Below are positions 33,950 through 41,379 of a DNA stretch of 64,000 nt, one piece after another. The DNA is from Paenibacillus oleatilyticus. GTDB lineage: Bacteria; Bacillota; Bacilli; Paenibacillales; NBRC-103111. The first letter of the stretch is position 1, and each line of letters opens with the position of its first letter. The translations under genes were made by a program, and so were the position numbers. The stretch spans positions 186,001 through 250,000 of the forward strand of contig NZ_JAHNZO010000002.1 in the NCBI RefSeq assembly GCF_018998565.1, written 5' to 3'. The notes under the pieces were generated by a model. That model saw only the letters and a program-made list of their open reading frames with translations. It was not told the DNA's origin and did not search any database.

Positions 33950-34270
33950 ATGTATAAAGTTAAAATAGGGATTTCTGGAAATACGTCCGCTCCATGTTTG
34001 CAGGTAATTCAGTCAAAAGGTTTTGTTGTTTCAATGTCAACGCAACTTGTATCAGACGATGTGTGGTCAGCAGTTCATGACTATTCTGCTGAAAAAGATG
34101 GACTGTTTTTTAACGCAACGAACCTCGAAGAGCTTTTAGGATTGATAGCAATGTGGGAACATCGTGGTGATAGTTGGCATGCACAACATGATGAGGTAGA
34201 TGTTTATCATAAGTTGCAGGATGACTCGCCACTTTATGATAAAGACCGAAATCTAATAGAACAAGAGTAG
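33950..34270 (+). CDS. Candidate immunity protein for the orphan tip
   Basis: About 106 residues (MYKVKIGISGNTSAPCLQVI, WSAVHDYSAEKDGLFFNATN, LEELLGLIAMWEHRGDSWHA). Small, acidic and AT-rich; family not recognised. ATG 33950 lies 6 nt after GTGAGGGAG; an in-frame start at 33938 has no site. It sits 30 nt after the orphan toxin tip, the usual toxin-immunity order. Confidence 0.65.
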   Translation: MYKVKIGISGNTSAPCLQVIQSKGFVVSMSTQLVSDDVWSAVHDYSAEKDGLFFNATNLEELLGLIAMWEHRGDSWHAQHDEVDVYHKLQDDSPLYDKDRNLIEQE

Positions 34271-34395
34271 TAAGAGCCAAGTTTAGTGTTCTAGTAGATA
34301 GAGAAAATAGTCATATTTGTAATAAACTTATATCCATAGCAAAAGAGTGGTAGAAGCAAGCCAACGCTAATACTTAAAGAAGGTGAAGTGTCCTT

Positions 34396-34863
34396 ATGGA
34401 TAAAAATTGTATCTTACAAATTGATATTCTTGATTACATTTTCTTTGGAGGATATGCTTATCTGCCGAATAAAAAGTTACCAAAAATGATGCAGCTAGAA
34501 GAAATATGTGATGAAAAATGGAGTACAAAGGATTGCATTGTATATACATTAGAGAATAGCAACTTGAGTATTGAATTTGTGTATTTAAATGATAGTATAT
34601 ATTCTCATGATTCAATTGCTTTTTTTCCGGAAGATACAAGTATGAGTCAATTTAAAAAAGAATTTCAGCAAAAATATCCTAATATTAAATACGATGCTTT
34701 TTGTTCAGAGGAACAATTGGTATTTATATTTAATAATGGAGTACGCATATTTTTTAATAAAAGAAATTCAGAATATTTTTTAAGTAAATTGTATGGTAAG
34801 TCCCGTTTGGAGGATGTAGAAAGGAAGTTTATCATGGACACAATGATAAAAATAGATATATAA
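34396..34863 (+). CDS. Hypothetical protein, possible immunity gene
   Basis: 155 residues, very AT-rich. It begins MDKNCILQIDILDYIFFGGY and ends LYGKSRLEDVERKFIMDTMI. Charged and without TM segments or signal. Family not recognised; size, composition and place in a row of small genes after an Rhs locus suggest another immunity gene. AAGAAGGTGAAG precedes ATG 34396. The 124 bp before it hold nothing visible. Confidence 0.6.
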   Translation: MDKNCILQIDILDYIFFGGYAYLPNKKLPKMMQLEEICDEKWSTKDCIVYTLENSNLSIEFVYLNDSIYSHDSIAFFPEDTSMSQFKKEFQQKYPNIKYDAFCSEEQLVFIFNNGVRIFFNKRNSEYFLSKLYGKSRLEDVERKFIMDTMIKIDI

Positions 34864-34984
34864 CATGTACGATAGGTTATAGGTTTTCCTGATTTTATAC
34901 CAATGAAAGGCAAACATCAACTCATGAAAAAATGACTCTAAAAGGACATTTTTATAATTCCAGTCCCATAATCTAAATTCATCA

Positions 34985-35030
34985 AAACAAGTCTTTTGTG
35001 TAATGTATCGAATAGACTTGTTTAAATAGC
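34985..35030. terminator. Hairpin downstream of the 34396 gene
   Basis: AAACAAGTCT (34985-34994) pairs perfectly with AGACTTGTTT (35014-35023). It lies 120 bp after the stop and 20 bp before the decayed immunity copy. Confidence 0.5.
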
Positions 35031-35045
35031 TTGAGGTAGTTCATT

Positions 35046-35440
35046 ATGAAAAAAAAACTAGATGAAAGAATCTGGTATGGTGTTTTTGCTTATAATAAAT
35101 ATAATGTAATGCCCAAGTGGTAGAGAGTAAGAATACAGCTTTTCGTAGATGGGCGGCGATGTACATTATGGAACATAATAAACATCGCAAAGATCTGCAC
35201 AAACTTTTAGAAAGAGGTATGGACCATAAATATTTTTTGGTTGTAGTAGATGTAAGTGTAGATTTTTTTAAATAGTATGATTCAGGTTATGATGTAGAAA
35301 TAGATATTGCCAAAGATACTCATTTAATTTATTGTCGAGGGTTTGATACTGAGGAATTGCTATACCAAATTTGTGAAGAGTTAAATATTAATCCAGTAAA
35401 ATTTAATACATCATGGAACGTCAATTATATTTTAGAGTAG
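35046..35440 (+). pseudogene. Decayed duplicate of the Rhs immunity gene
   Basis: About 460 bp (35038-35502) repeats 32913-33368 with scattered substitutions, including the terminator. Two A's are added after the start, the ATTGCCC of the intact gene has lost a T near 35109 so the frame breaks into TAG, and the TTTTTTAAATAGTTATG stretch has shifted by one base near 35270. No full-length protein can be made, so this is a fossil of segmental duplication. Confidence 0.88.
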
Positions 35441-35465
35441 TTTGCAAACATATCCTTATCTCATT

Positions 35466-35503
35466 CGAGGCTAATGGGGAATACCTCATTGGCCTTTTTT
35501 TAC
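35466..35503 (+). terminator. Duplicate terminator
   Basis: GGCTAATGGGG and CCTCATTGGCC with a run of T's; it is the second copy of the structure at 33335-33368, carried along in the duplication. Confidence 0.7.
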
Positions 35504-35609
35504 CGGAGTCTATGTATTAAAAAATGTGCCAAGCGAAACTGAAGTATGTTTTAAAGAGATTAAATGACCAAGTAAGGTTACAACTGTCAATGGAGTGATA
35601 AAAAAATAT

Positions 35610-36464
35610 ATGGATTATTCAAAGTATATGAAATATTTTAATAGAACTATTAAAGAGTACAAGCAAGAAGTGATTACAGAAGAAGAAGTACAAGAGATAT
35701 TAGAAGAGGTAAAAAAAGATATTGACGAAATGATTCAAAATAAAGAAAAGAACGAGCTAGCGTTAGGTCTTGAATATCAAATGGGTGTTCAACTGGAACG
35801 AAATGCAAAAAATAAAATATTAAATGGGGACTCAACTGCTTGGATTTTGATAGAAAAACAGATTTTTTGGCTCGCTCACATCGTTAAAAGTGTTCCGAAT
35901 AGTGGAAGCGTAATGCATTGGCAATTAGGAGGTCTGATAGGATTATCTTTACTTTGGAAACATAATGATATTGCTGAACTCGTTACCGAGTATGCAACCA
36001 AAATGTTCTCGAAAGATCCGGAATATTATTCAGAAAACAAAACACATCACGTGTTTATGGCATGTTTATCTCACAAGTGGAAGACAGGGGAAATGCCCGA
36101 GTTATTTAAAATTTTACCGCAGGATAACGTATACGTAAGGTTAATGAACAATTGGCATAGCTCAGAGAATTTAAAGGAGCTTCTATACGAGGTATGTGAT
36201 TTTCATATTTATAGCGCAAGTGATACTCCTCAAAAGTCTAAAGAAATATTATCGTTTGTTTATATTCCTTATGACTATTACTGCATTAAACTGGTCAGAG
36301 ACAAGGAAGGGCTGGATACACCGAATATAGAGCATCCGTTGCTACAAAATCCATTAGGGAAGATTCCAAACGATCGGCCTGGGTACGATCTGGAATCGGA
36401 CGAGATTCTTCAATATGTGTTGAAGAACGAGAAAGTGCCAGACTGGCAACGTATCATACGCTAA
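35610..36464 (+). CDS. Hypothetical helical protein, possible immunity gene
   Basis: About 284 residues, mostly helical and soluble: KEYKQEVITEEEVQEILEEV, LEYQMGVQLERNAKNKILNG, FWLAHIVKSVPNSGSVMHWQ, HPLLQNPLGKIPNDRPGYDL. The helical array with a conserved-looking HPLL...P tail is reminiscent of immunity proteins found next to Rhs and LXG toxins, but I cannot place a family. ATG 35610 is preferred over GTG 35595, which overlaps the GGAG site. The stop is 18 nt before the next start, so the two are cotranscribed. Confidence 0.65.
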   Translation: MDYSKYMKYFNRTIKEYKQEVITEEEVQEILEEVKKDIDEMIQNKEKNELALGLEYQMGVQLERNAKNKILNGDSTAWILIEKQIFWLAHIVKSVPNSGSVMHWQLGGLIGLSLLWKHNDIAELVTEYATKMFSKDPEYYSENKTHHVFMACLSHKWKTGEMPELFKILPQDNVYVRLMNNWHSSENLKELLYEVCDFHIYSASDTPQKSKEILSFVYIPYDYYCIKLVRDKEGLDTPNIEHPLLQNPLGKIPNDRPGYDLESDEILQYVLKNEKVPDWQRIIR

Positions 36465-36482
36465 TTGAGAGGAACGAAAAGA

Positions 36483-36992
36483 ATGAATAACTCGGCACTA
36501 CTGGAGCTTAGCCGAAAGTTATCCTTTGATGTAGAAGGAATAGTTATTGATGATGTTGGCTTATCTTTAGAGAAGCCGTTAGCTTATTTTGAAAAATACA
36601 AGGATCGTCTTGACGAAAGATGCATAAATGAGCCGATAGAGGAGTTAGCTTGGATTTCGCTAGTGGATGTCCTGCTGGAGCATCAATTAGCATTTGAGAT
36701 TGACTGGAAAGAGACAGGACCGTATGTTTGTGACGTAGTAGATGAATTGTTGGATAGAAAAAAATTAGCATCGATAGATTGGAAAGAGTTCGAAAGCGAT
36801 CATTACAGCGAAATGCCGACAGATGAATTTTTGAATCATGTCGCTAAGAAATTGGGAGAAGCTGGCGTATCCTTGGCTTACATGGACATTGATAGCGATA
36901 GTTATGTATTGATAACTGTCCCCACTGCTGATATCGATGAGATCAAACGGTTAGCGGAAGAAGCTGAGGTAGTAATTAGCGATTCTTTTTAG
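36483..36992 (+). CDS. DUF6630-like protein, possible immunity gene
   Basis: 169 residues, acidic and soluble. Central EELAWISLVDVLLEHQLAFE and IDWKE repeated twice, then VTVPTADIDEIKRLAEEAEV-like end (LITVPTADIDEIKRLAEEAE). The layout recalls DUF6630-type proteins found around toxin loci, with moderate certainty. AGAGGA lies 9 nt before ATG 36483. Confidence 0.6.
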   Translation: MNNSALLELSRKLSFDVEGIVIDDVGLSLEKPLAYFEKYKDRLDERCINEPIEELAWISLVDVLLEHQLAFEIDWKETGPYVCDVVDELLDRKKLASIDWKEFESDHYSEMPTDEFLNHVAKKLGEAGVSLAYMDIDSDSYVLITVPTADIDEIKRLAEEAEVVISDSF

Positions 36993-37043
36993 AAGCAAGT
37001 AAATTTTTTATTCCAGTATAAAAAATATAGGAAATGATTAGGA

Positions 37044-37076
37044 AACCACAACCTTTAGCGTTGTGGTTATCTTTTT
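37044..37076 (+). terminator. Terminator after the DUF6630-like gene
   Basis: AACCACAAC and GTTGTGGTT form a perfect 9-bp stem followed by ATCTTTTT. The next 85 bp contain nothing recognisable. Confidence 0.85.
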
Positions 37077-37162
37077 GAAAAGCATTTGGCAAGAGGATAG
37101 ATAAACGAAGTGATAGACTTGGCTAATCAAATAATGTAACAAGTTCATCTTAGATTATGTTT

Positions 37163-37312
37163 GCATGCAGCTCGGGGGCATCATGAGTGAGGAAGACGGC
37201 CAAGCGTTAATGCGGCAAGGCAGCTATCGCGACCCTATCGGCCTGTATGCGGCTCGGGAAGGTCTGCCGGAGGAACTGTTATTCCTCGGGCAACAGCATG
37301 AAATCTATGGAT
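37163..37312 (+). repeat. Displaced fragment of the VgrG-Rhs gene (5' part)
   Basis: About 150 bp match 27505-27655 with roughly a dozen substitutions. The frame still reads MQLGGIMSEEDGQALMRQGS, then YRDPIGLYAAREGLPEELLF, then hits TAA at 37321. It is GC-rich within an AT-rich region, so it was captured from an Rhs-like gene and is not expressed as a full protein. Confidence 0.85.
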
Positions 37313-37461
37313 TTTCCGTCTAATGTAAAAGGACACTGTTCTATTGATACAGAAAATGCTCCAGATTGAGCTACATGTTTGTAAAAAAGGAGGGGAGTTT
37401 GACAACTGCTTACCCATATAATAGTAAGTATCCAAGAACTAAGCAAAATAATGGAGGAGTT

Positions 37462-37851
37462 ATGAAAAATAATTTGAAATATGTCACCAAACCGGCAAGA
37501 GATTTTCTCATAGAAAAGTTAGGTTTGCCTGAACCTGATGAATTTTGTCAAGATTGGGAGTACATTGTAGCAAACGCATCTCGTATAGAAGAATTTCTTG
37601 CATTTTATGAAAAAACTCTACTTAATATTGAAGAAAGATTTGCACTTATGGTGATAATTATAGCCTCATTTAATGATTACCTTAATGAAAATAATTTCAG
37701 TCCTTTAATATGGAACAGAATCAAAAATCTTCTTGAAAAGGATGAGGCAATCCATATGAATACAATTTTATATTGGTCGTTAGGGGATGAAGATTTGGAA
37801 GATTGTTTTGCAGTAACTCGCTACATGAGAGAGATAAAAGTTAGACATTGA
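37462..37851 (+). CDS. Hypothetical protein, possible immunity gene
   Basis: 129 residues, soluble and acidic (KYVTKPARDFLIEKLGLPEP, WEYIVANASRIEEFLAFYEK, MVIIIASFNDYL, YWSLGDEDLEDCFAVTRYMR). Family not recognised. ATG 37462 follows GGAGGAG; a longer frame to 37366 also exists but lacks a site. Flanked on both sides by displaced Rhs fragments, which suggests it came in with, and once guarded against, a lost Rhs tip. Confidence 0.65.
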   Translation: MKNNLKYVTKPARDFLIEKLGLPEPDEFCQDWEYIVANASRIEEFLAFYEKTLLNIEERFALMVIIIASFNDYLNENNFSPLIWNRIKNLLEKDEAIHMNTILYWSLGDEDLEDCFAVTRYMREIKVRH

Positions 37852-37908
37852 GAAAAAGGAACAGTTTGTTAAACCAGTCACTCCCAAAAAAATGGATTTC
37901 TAGCTCAA

Positions 37909-38026
37909 GAATACGGGCCGCAACGGGTACAGCTTCCATTGGTGTCATGACGGACTAACCACCGGAGCGCACTGCGTTCATACGTACGGGGACGACCAAC
38001 TGCTGGAAGGGCACAGGAGATGAGGC
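37909..38026 (+). repeat. Displaced fragment of the VgrG-Rhs gene (YD-repeat part)
   Basis: About 100 bp match 30094-30194 of the intact gene (same GGACGGACYRACCACCGGAG core, conserved codons for NGYSFHWRYDGPTTGAR with changes). The reading frame is broken. Together with 37163-37312 it shows that two distant parts of an Rhs gene were left here. Confidence 0.8.
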
Positions 38027-38094
38027 TGTAATCTACACGGTGGAACATTTTCTCAAAAGAACGGATATCATCGATTTAAATCAAAGAAGGAATA

Positions 38095-38289
38095 GGTCAT
38101 CGTTTTTTATTTTTAATTATTGACATCCCTATCGAGTATATAGATATTTTTAACCATTCCTGGGATAGCAATCTTTATGATCGAAACATCAAGATGATCT
38201 ATATTAATGTATATTAAATTTGCGAAAACTTAAACGTCGTTCCGGAACGCTTTGAAGGGTCATGGAAAGTGGAATATATTTTTGACTAA
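38095..38289 (+). pseudogene. Decayed homologue of the Rhs immunity gene, C-terminal part
   Basis: The frame reads GHRFLFLIIDIPIEYIDIFN, HSWDSNLYDRNIKMIYINVY, stop, ICENLNVVPERFEGSWKVEY, IFD. This aligns with the C-terminal half of the 32916-33308 protein (FLVVVDVSVDFLNSYDSGYD... LINPEKFNTSWNVNYILE in spirit) at low identity. The in-frame TAA (38215) and missing N-terminus make it a pseudogene from a related but distinct immunity gene. Confidence 0.7.
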
Positions 38290-38309
38290 TTACTGAGATT
38301 GTGTAATGA

Positions 38310-38336
38310 GGCATCTCATAACGAGATGTCTTTTTT
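38310..38336 (+). terminator. Terminator closing the toxin island
   Basis: GGCATCTC and GAGATGTC form an 8-bp stem with six T's behind it, 20 bp after the last immunity remnant. Confidence 0.85.
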
Positions 38337-38419
38337 GCATTTCCTTCATGTCTCCATGAATTTGTAAAGAAAATAATGAGCACATTAAACTTACCATCCC
38401 AAAAAAGGGGGCTTTTGTT

Positions 38420-38764
38420 GTGAAAATTCTTTTCAAGCTTTTGCTTAATGGAGCGATTGCCGTTACCATCCTCCTTTGGCTCACAAAGGCAACGTTCTGG
38501 GAAGCGGCCATAGCTTCCGTTGTCCTTAGTGTCATAGCTTACTTACTGGGTGACCAGTATGTGCTGAGGATAAGCAACAATACAGTCGCAACGCTTGTTG
38601 ATGCGGTGCTGGCCTTTGTTTATTTTTGGGTCGTCGCTTCCTTGCTGAAATGGGATTTGAGTATCGGCGGGCTCATCTTCCTCACGCTGTTTCTAGGGGC
38701 CGGTGAAGCGGTGTATCACCGATTCCTGGCAATCGACCGGGAAAGAGAAAAGGTTACCGGCTAA
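38420..38764 (+). CDS. DUF2512 (YndM-like) membrane protein
   Basis: 114 residues with four TM helices (KLLLNGAIAVTILLWL, WEAAIASVVLSVIAYLLGDQ, LVDAVLAFVYFWVVASLL, GGLIFLTLFLGAGEAVYHRF). The YLLGDQYVLR and GEAVYHRF stretches are typical of DUF2512. Function unknown. GTG 38420 follows AAAAAAGGGGG. It abuts the next gene, which marks the return to GC-rich core sequence. Confidence 0.8.
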   Translation: MKILFKLLLNGAIAVTILLWLTKATFWEAAIASVVLSVIAYLLGDQYVLRISNNTVATLVDAVLAFVYFWVVASLLKWDLSIGGLIFLTLFLGAGEAVYHRFLAIDREREKVTG

Positions 38765-39253
38765 TTGGCGAATTTGAAGACATGCTATCCCTTTTTGGAC
38801 CGTAATGTAGGGGCAGGCTGTCTGTTCGGACTTGGCTTGGTAGCCTTTATCGATGAAGCCGTATTTCATCAATTGCTGCATTGGCACCATTTCTACGATA
38901 AATCTACAACCGGCATCGGCTTGGTCTCGGATGGTTTGTTTCATGCTTTTAGCTGGTTTGCAACGATCGGCGGGCTCTTTATGTTTGCCGATCTTCTCCG
39001 GCGAAACGCCCTGCAGCTCCAAAGGTGGTGGGGAGGCAGCTTGCTCGGCAGCGGCACATTCCAGTTATATGACGGAACGATCCAGCACAAGCTCATGCGT
39101 ATCCACCAAATCCGCTATGTCGAGAATGTTATCGTCTACGACCTGATCTGGAACTTTACCGCAATAACCATGATCTTGGCCGGCAGTATGTTCCTCATTC
39201 GGTCGAAAAGGGATCAAGGCAAGCTTGGAAGGATGTCACCGAATGAATCATGA
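38765..39253 (+). CDS. DUF2243 membrane protein
   Basis: 162 residues, about four TM segments. GLGLVAFIDEAVFHQLLHWH, HFYDKSTTGIGLVSDGLFHA and GSGTFQLYDGTIQHKLMRIH are DUF2243 hallmarks, rich in His and possibly metal- or heme-linked. Function unknown; often encoded beside CtaG-like proteins, as here. TTG 38765 directly follows the DUF2512 stop. Confidence 0.85.
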   Translation: MANLKTCYPFLDRNVGAGCLFGLGLVAFIDEAVFHQLLHWHHFYDKSTTGIGLVSDGLFHAFSWFATIGGLFMFADLLRRNALQLQRWWGGSLLGSGTFQLYDGTIQHKLMRIHQIRYVENVIVYDLIWNFTAITMILAGSMFLIRSKRDQGKLGRMSPNES

Positions 39254-40031
39254 GTCGTTTCATCACGAAACGAGGAGTTTTGTCGAGCTTGGACTGGCGA
39301 TGTTGGCCATAGCGGTTTTCGTTCTTTATGTTTATGCCGCGTTCATATCCGGCCGTCGATTCAAACCATGGCCGGTTTACCGCTATGTATGCTGGTTTAT
39401 CGGTGTTGGCAGTGCAGCTGCAGCTGTGATTGGACCATTGGCTCAACGGGCTATTACGGATTTTGCGGCTCATATGACCGGGCATCTGCTGCTTGGAATG
39501 CTGGCGCCGCTCCTTCTGGCGCTGGCGGCACCAATGACCCTTCTTCTAAAAGCTCTTCCTGTAACAAGGTCACGAAAGCTTTCGCATGTGCTAAAAAGCT
39601 GGCCTCTTCGGATACTAACCGACCCGTTGCCGACCGCTTTTCTTCATATCGGAGGCTTATGGATTCTTTATACAACCGACCTTTTCAGGCTCATGCATCA
39701 AAGTTTGATTATCCATCTCCTGATGCATGTCCATGTTTTTTTGGCGGGTTATTTATTTACGGTGTCCATGATCTATGTTGACCCGGTACCGCATCGGAAG
39801 AGCTTCTTTTACCGCGCGACTGTGCTTGTATTGGCCTTAGCGGCACACGGCATGTTGTCCAAGTACATTTATGGTCATCCGCCCGCCGGGGTTTCCGAAA
39901 TACAAGCAGAGCAAGGAGGGAAGCTGATGTACTACGGCGGTGATGCCATCGACGCGGTGCTCATCTTTATTTTTTGCCTGCAATGGTTTAAATCAGCCCG
40001 TCCCCGCATGAGCGTGGCCGCAAAGGCTTAA
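39243..40031 (+). CDS. CtaG-like cytochrome c oxidase assembly protein
   Basis: About 262 residues, seven TM helices. Family features (PF09678): VCWFIGVGSAAAAVIGPLAQ, AHMTGHLLLGMLAPLLLALA, GGLWILYTTDLFRLMHQSLI, HVHVFLAGYLF, AAHGMLSKYIYGHPP and GGDAIDAVLIFIFCLQWF. Several His residues face the membrane as expected for metal delivery. ATG 39243 overlaps the DUF2243 gene by 11 bp and has AAGGATG upstream. Confidence 0.88.
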   Translation: MNHESFHHETRSFVELGLAMLAIAVFVLYVYAAFISGRRFKPWPVYRYVCWFIGVGSAAAAVIGPLAQRAITDFAAHMTGHLLLGMLAPLLLALAAPMTLLLKALPVTRSRKLSHVLKSWPLRILTDPLPTAFLHIGGLWILYTTDLFRLMHQSLIIHLLMHVHVFLAGYLFTVSMIYVDPVPHRKSFFYRATVLVLALAAHGMLSKYIYGHPPAGVSEIQAEQGGKLMYYGGDAIDAVLIFIFCLQWFKSARPRMSVAAKA

Positions 40032-40065
40032 CATCTGAATGCTACAAGGAGGAAAATATCATTCC

Positions 40066-40209
40066 ATGTCGCACCAATGCTATTATTGCGAAAAAAACAC
40101 CGAAACTGCACACAGCATTACGATCTATGACGATAGCGGCATTGAAGAACGTCTCGAGGTCCTTTGCAGTCCCTGTTATGAGGAATGGCTGCTTTCGCAA
40201 AAAGGGTAA
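40066..40209 (+). CDS. Small zinc-ribbon-like protein
   Basis: 47 residues: it begins MSHQCYYCEKNTETAHSITI and ends CSPCYEEWLLSQKG. Two CxxC pairs (residues 5-8 and 34-37) about 25 apart are the pattern of a zinc ribbon. AAGGAGGAAAATATC precedes ATG 40066. It follows the CtaG-like gene by 34 bp and may be cotranscribed. Family not identified. Confidence 0.65.
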   Translation: MSHQCYYCEKNTETAHSITIYDDSGIEERLEVLCSPCYEEWLLSQKG

Positions 40210-40237
40210 CTGCTGAAAATATGGCATCTCATCGGAG

Positions 40238-40276
40238 CCACAATACGGAAAAAAAGCCGTGCTGTGGTTATTTTTT
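40238..40276 (+). terminator. Terminator of the DUF2512-DUF2243-CtaG operon
   Basis: CCACAATACGG pairs with CCGTGCTGTGG around an A-rich loop and ends in TTATTTTTTG. Confidence 0.8.
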
Positions 40277-40390
40277 GTTGGAATATTTCATTGTGTGTCC
40301 AAGAACTGATAAAATGTTGGATAGAGATCGGTACCAAGGAATAGTTTTACGGGAAAATCGTTTGGCATCATCTTCTCAGGAGGAATTAAC

Positions 40391-40684
40391 ATGAGCGATC
40401 CAATACCGGAACATTTGGAAAGGACTTGTACCATGTTAAGTAAAGCGTTCCCGGCAGGCATCGGAGAAGAGGAGTACTATCCACTGCTCGCCTTATTGTA
40501 CGAACATCTGACGGATAGAAATTTAGCCGAGGTCATTGTTATAGTTACCGGTAAAGATAGCGCTGCAGCTCATAATGATGTCCATCGATCGGTAACGACA
40601 AATCGGCCTGGGCAGGAGAGTCTAGACTTAGTAATAGGGAAGCTAATGCCCCATGGTTACGAAGCATGGCTAAATGAAGAGTAA
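40391..40684 (+). CDS. DUF3349-like small protein
   Basis: 97 residues, helical. LSKAFPAGIGEEEYYPLLAL, LYEHLTDRNLAEVI and the ending WLNEE fit the DUF3349 pattern ('FP.GiP..Dy.pLlalL...ls...v..v'), with moderate certainty. Function unknown. AGGAGGAA precedes ATG 40391. Confidence 0.65.
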   Translation: MSDPIPEHLERTCTMLSKAFPAGIGEEEYYPLLALLYEHLTDRNLAEVIVIVTGKDSAAAHNDVHRSVTTNRPGQESLDLVIGKLMPHGYEAWLNEE

Positions 40685-40814
40685 TGAAGTTGTGGGAATG
40701 TTGGAGAGGGTATCGACTTTGTATTCTGCGACGAAATAAAAAAATATATTGCATCAAGCAAAGAATACATCCATAGACTAGTTTATATTAGGTAACTTCA
40801 ACTTGCCCTATGTG

Positions 40815-40964
40815 ATGACGAGCGAAGAGCTGGACATTTGGAGAAATGGAGAGCATCCTATCCTATGGGAATATGATATGGAAAAATGTTCAGGCAACCG
40901 GCCGTTTTTTCAAGCGATTGTCGAAAACTTGCAAGAACAGGGCGTCACGGTTGTTTTTGCATGA
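40815..40964 (+). pseudogene. Short C-terminal fragment of an unidentified protein
   Basis: The frame through NLPYVMTSEELDIWRNGEHP, ILWEYDMEKCSGNRPFF, EQGVTVVFA reaches TGA 40962. It begins without a ribosome binding site, and protein-like sequence extends upstream of ATG 40815, so it looks like the tail of a lost gene. Nothing else is visible between 40685 and 41019. Confidence 0.4.
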
Positions 40965-41019
40965 ATAATTTCAGTTGACACTGGCTTCCGGACTGCTATA
41001 GACTTACTGTGGACAACCG

Positions 41020-41215
41020 AATAGGGGAAACAGGTGCTTCAGCGATCGGCTGAAGCTTAAAAGGGAAGTACGGTGCAAATCCGTCGCGGTCCCGCCACTG
41101 TAAAGGGAGCCGGAAGGTCCGGCTATTTTTCGGCATTGCGTCACTGGAGCTTATTTCCGGGAAGACGCCGAAGGAGAACCCCTGAGTCAGGAGACCTGCC
41201 TGTTTTGACAACACT
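41020..41215 (+). promoter_or_regulatory. Cobalamin (B12) riboswitch
   Basis: Conserved pieces in the right order: AAACAGGTGC (41029-41038), GGGAAGTACGGTGCAAATCC (41063-41082), GCGGTCCCGCCACTGTAAA, and GAGTCAGGAGACCTGCC (41183-41199), closing with CCTGTTTT that pairs with AAACAGG. It lies upstream of the BtuCDF-type importer and the rubredoxin-methyltransferase gene, so B12 should repress them. Confidence 0.95.
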
Positions 41216-41248
41216 GCTATAACCTGCGGAGAATGGGGAGGTGTTAGG

Positions 41249-41317
41249 ATGCTGGGGCTAATTCGAGACCTTGATGGGTCCATCGGGTCGTCATCTCTTA
41301 GGGAGGAGCATTTCTAA
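41249..41317 (+). CDS. Possible leader peptide between riboswitch and terminator
   Basis: A 22-codon frame (MLGLIRDLDGSIGSSSLREE then HF) starts at ATG 41249, 6 nt after GGGGAGGTG, and ends at TAA 41315 inside the left arm of the terminator stem. Translation to the stop could place a ribosome on the stem, coupling the riboswitch to translation. It may also be chance, as no homologue is known to me. Confidence 0.3.
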   Translation: MLGLIRDLDGSIGSSSLREEHF

Positions 41318-41348
41318 CCGCTGTGCGTGGTTGGAGATGCTCCTTTTT
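41303..41348 (+). terminator. Terminator of the riboswitch expression platform
   Basis: GGAGCATTTCTAACC (41305-41319) pairs with GGTTGGAGATGCTCC (41329-41343), followed by TTTTT. It stands between the B12 aptamer and the permease gene and is the probable off-switch. Confidence 0.9.
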
Positions 41349-41379
41349 GCATGTACTTAGGAAAAAGAGGGGGAATCCG

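Noticed and set aside
32909..38310. CRISPR array or tRNA-bounded genomic island
   Set aside because: There are no regularly spaced short repeats and no tRNA gene or attachment-site duplication at the edges; the repeats seen are captured Rhs and immunity fragments.
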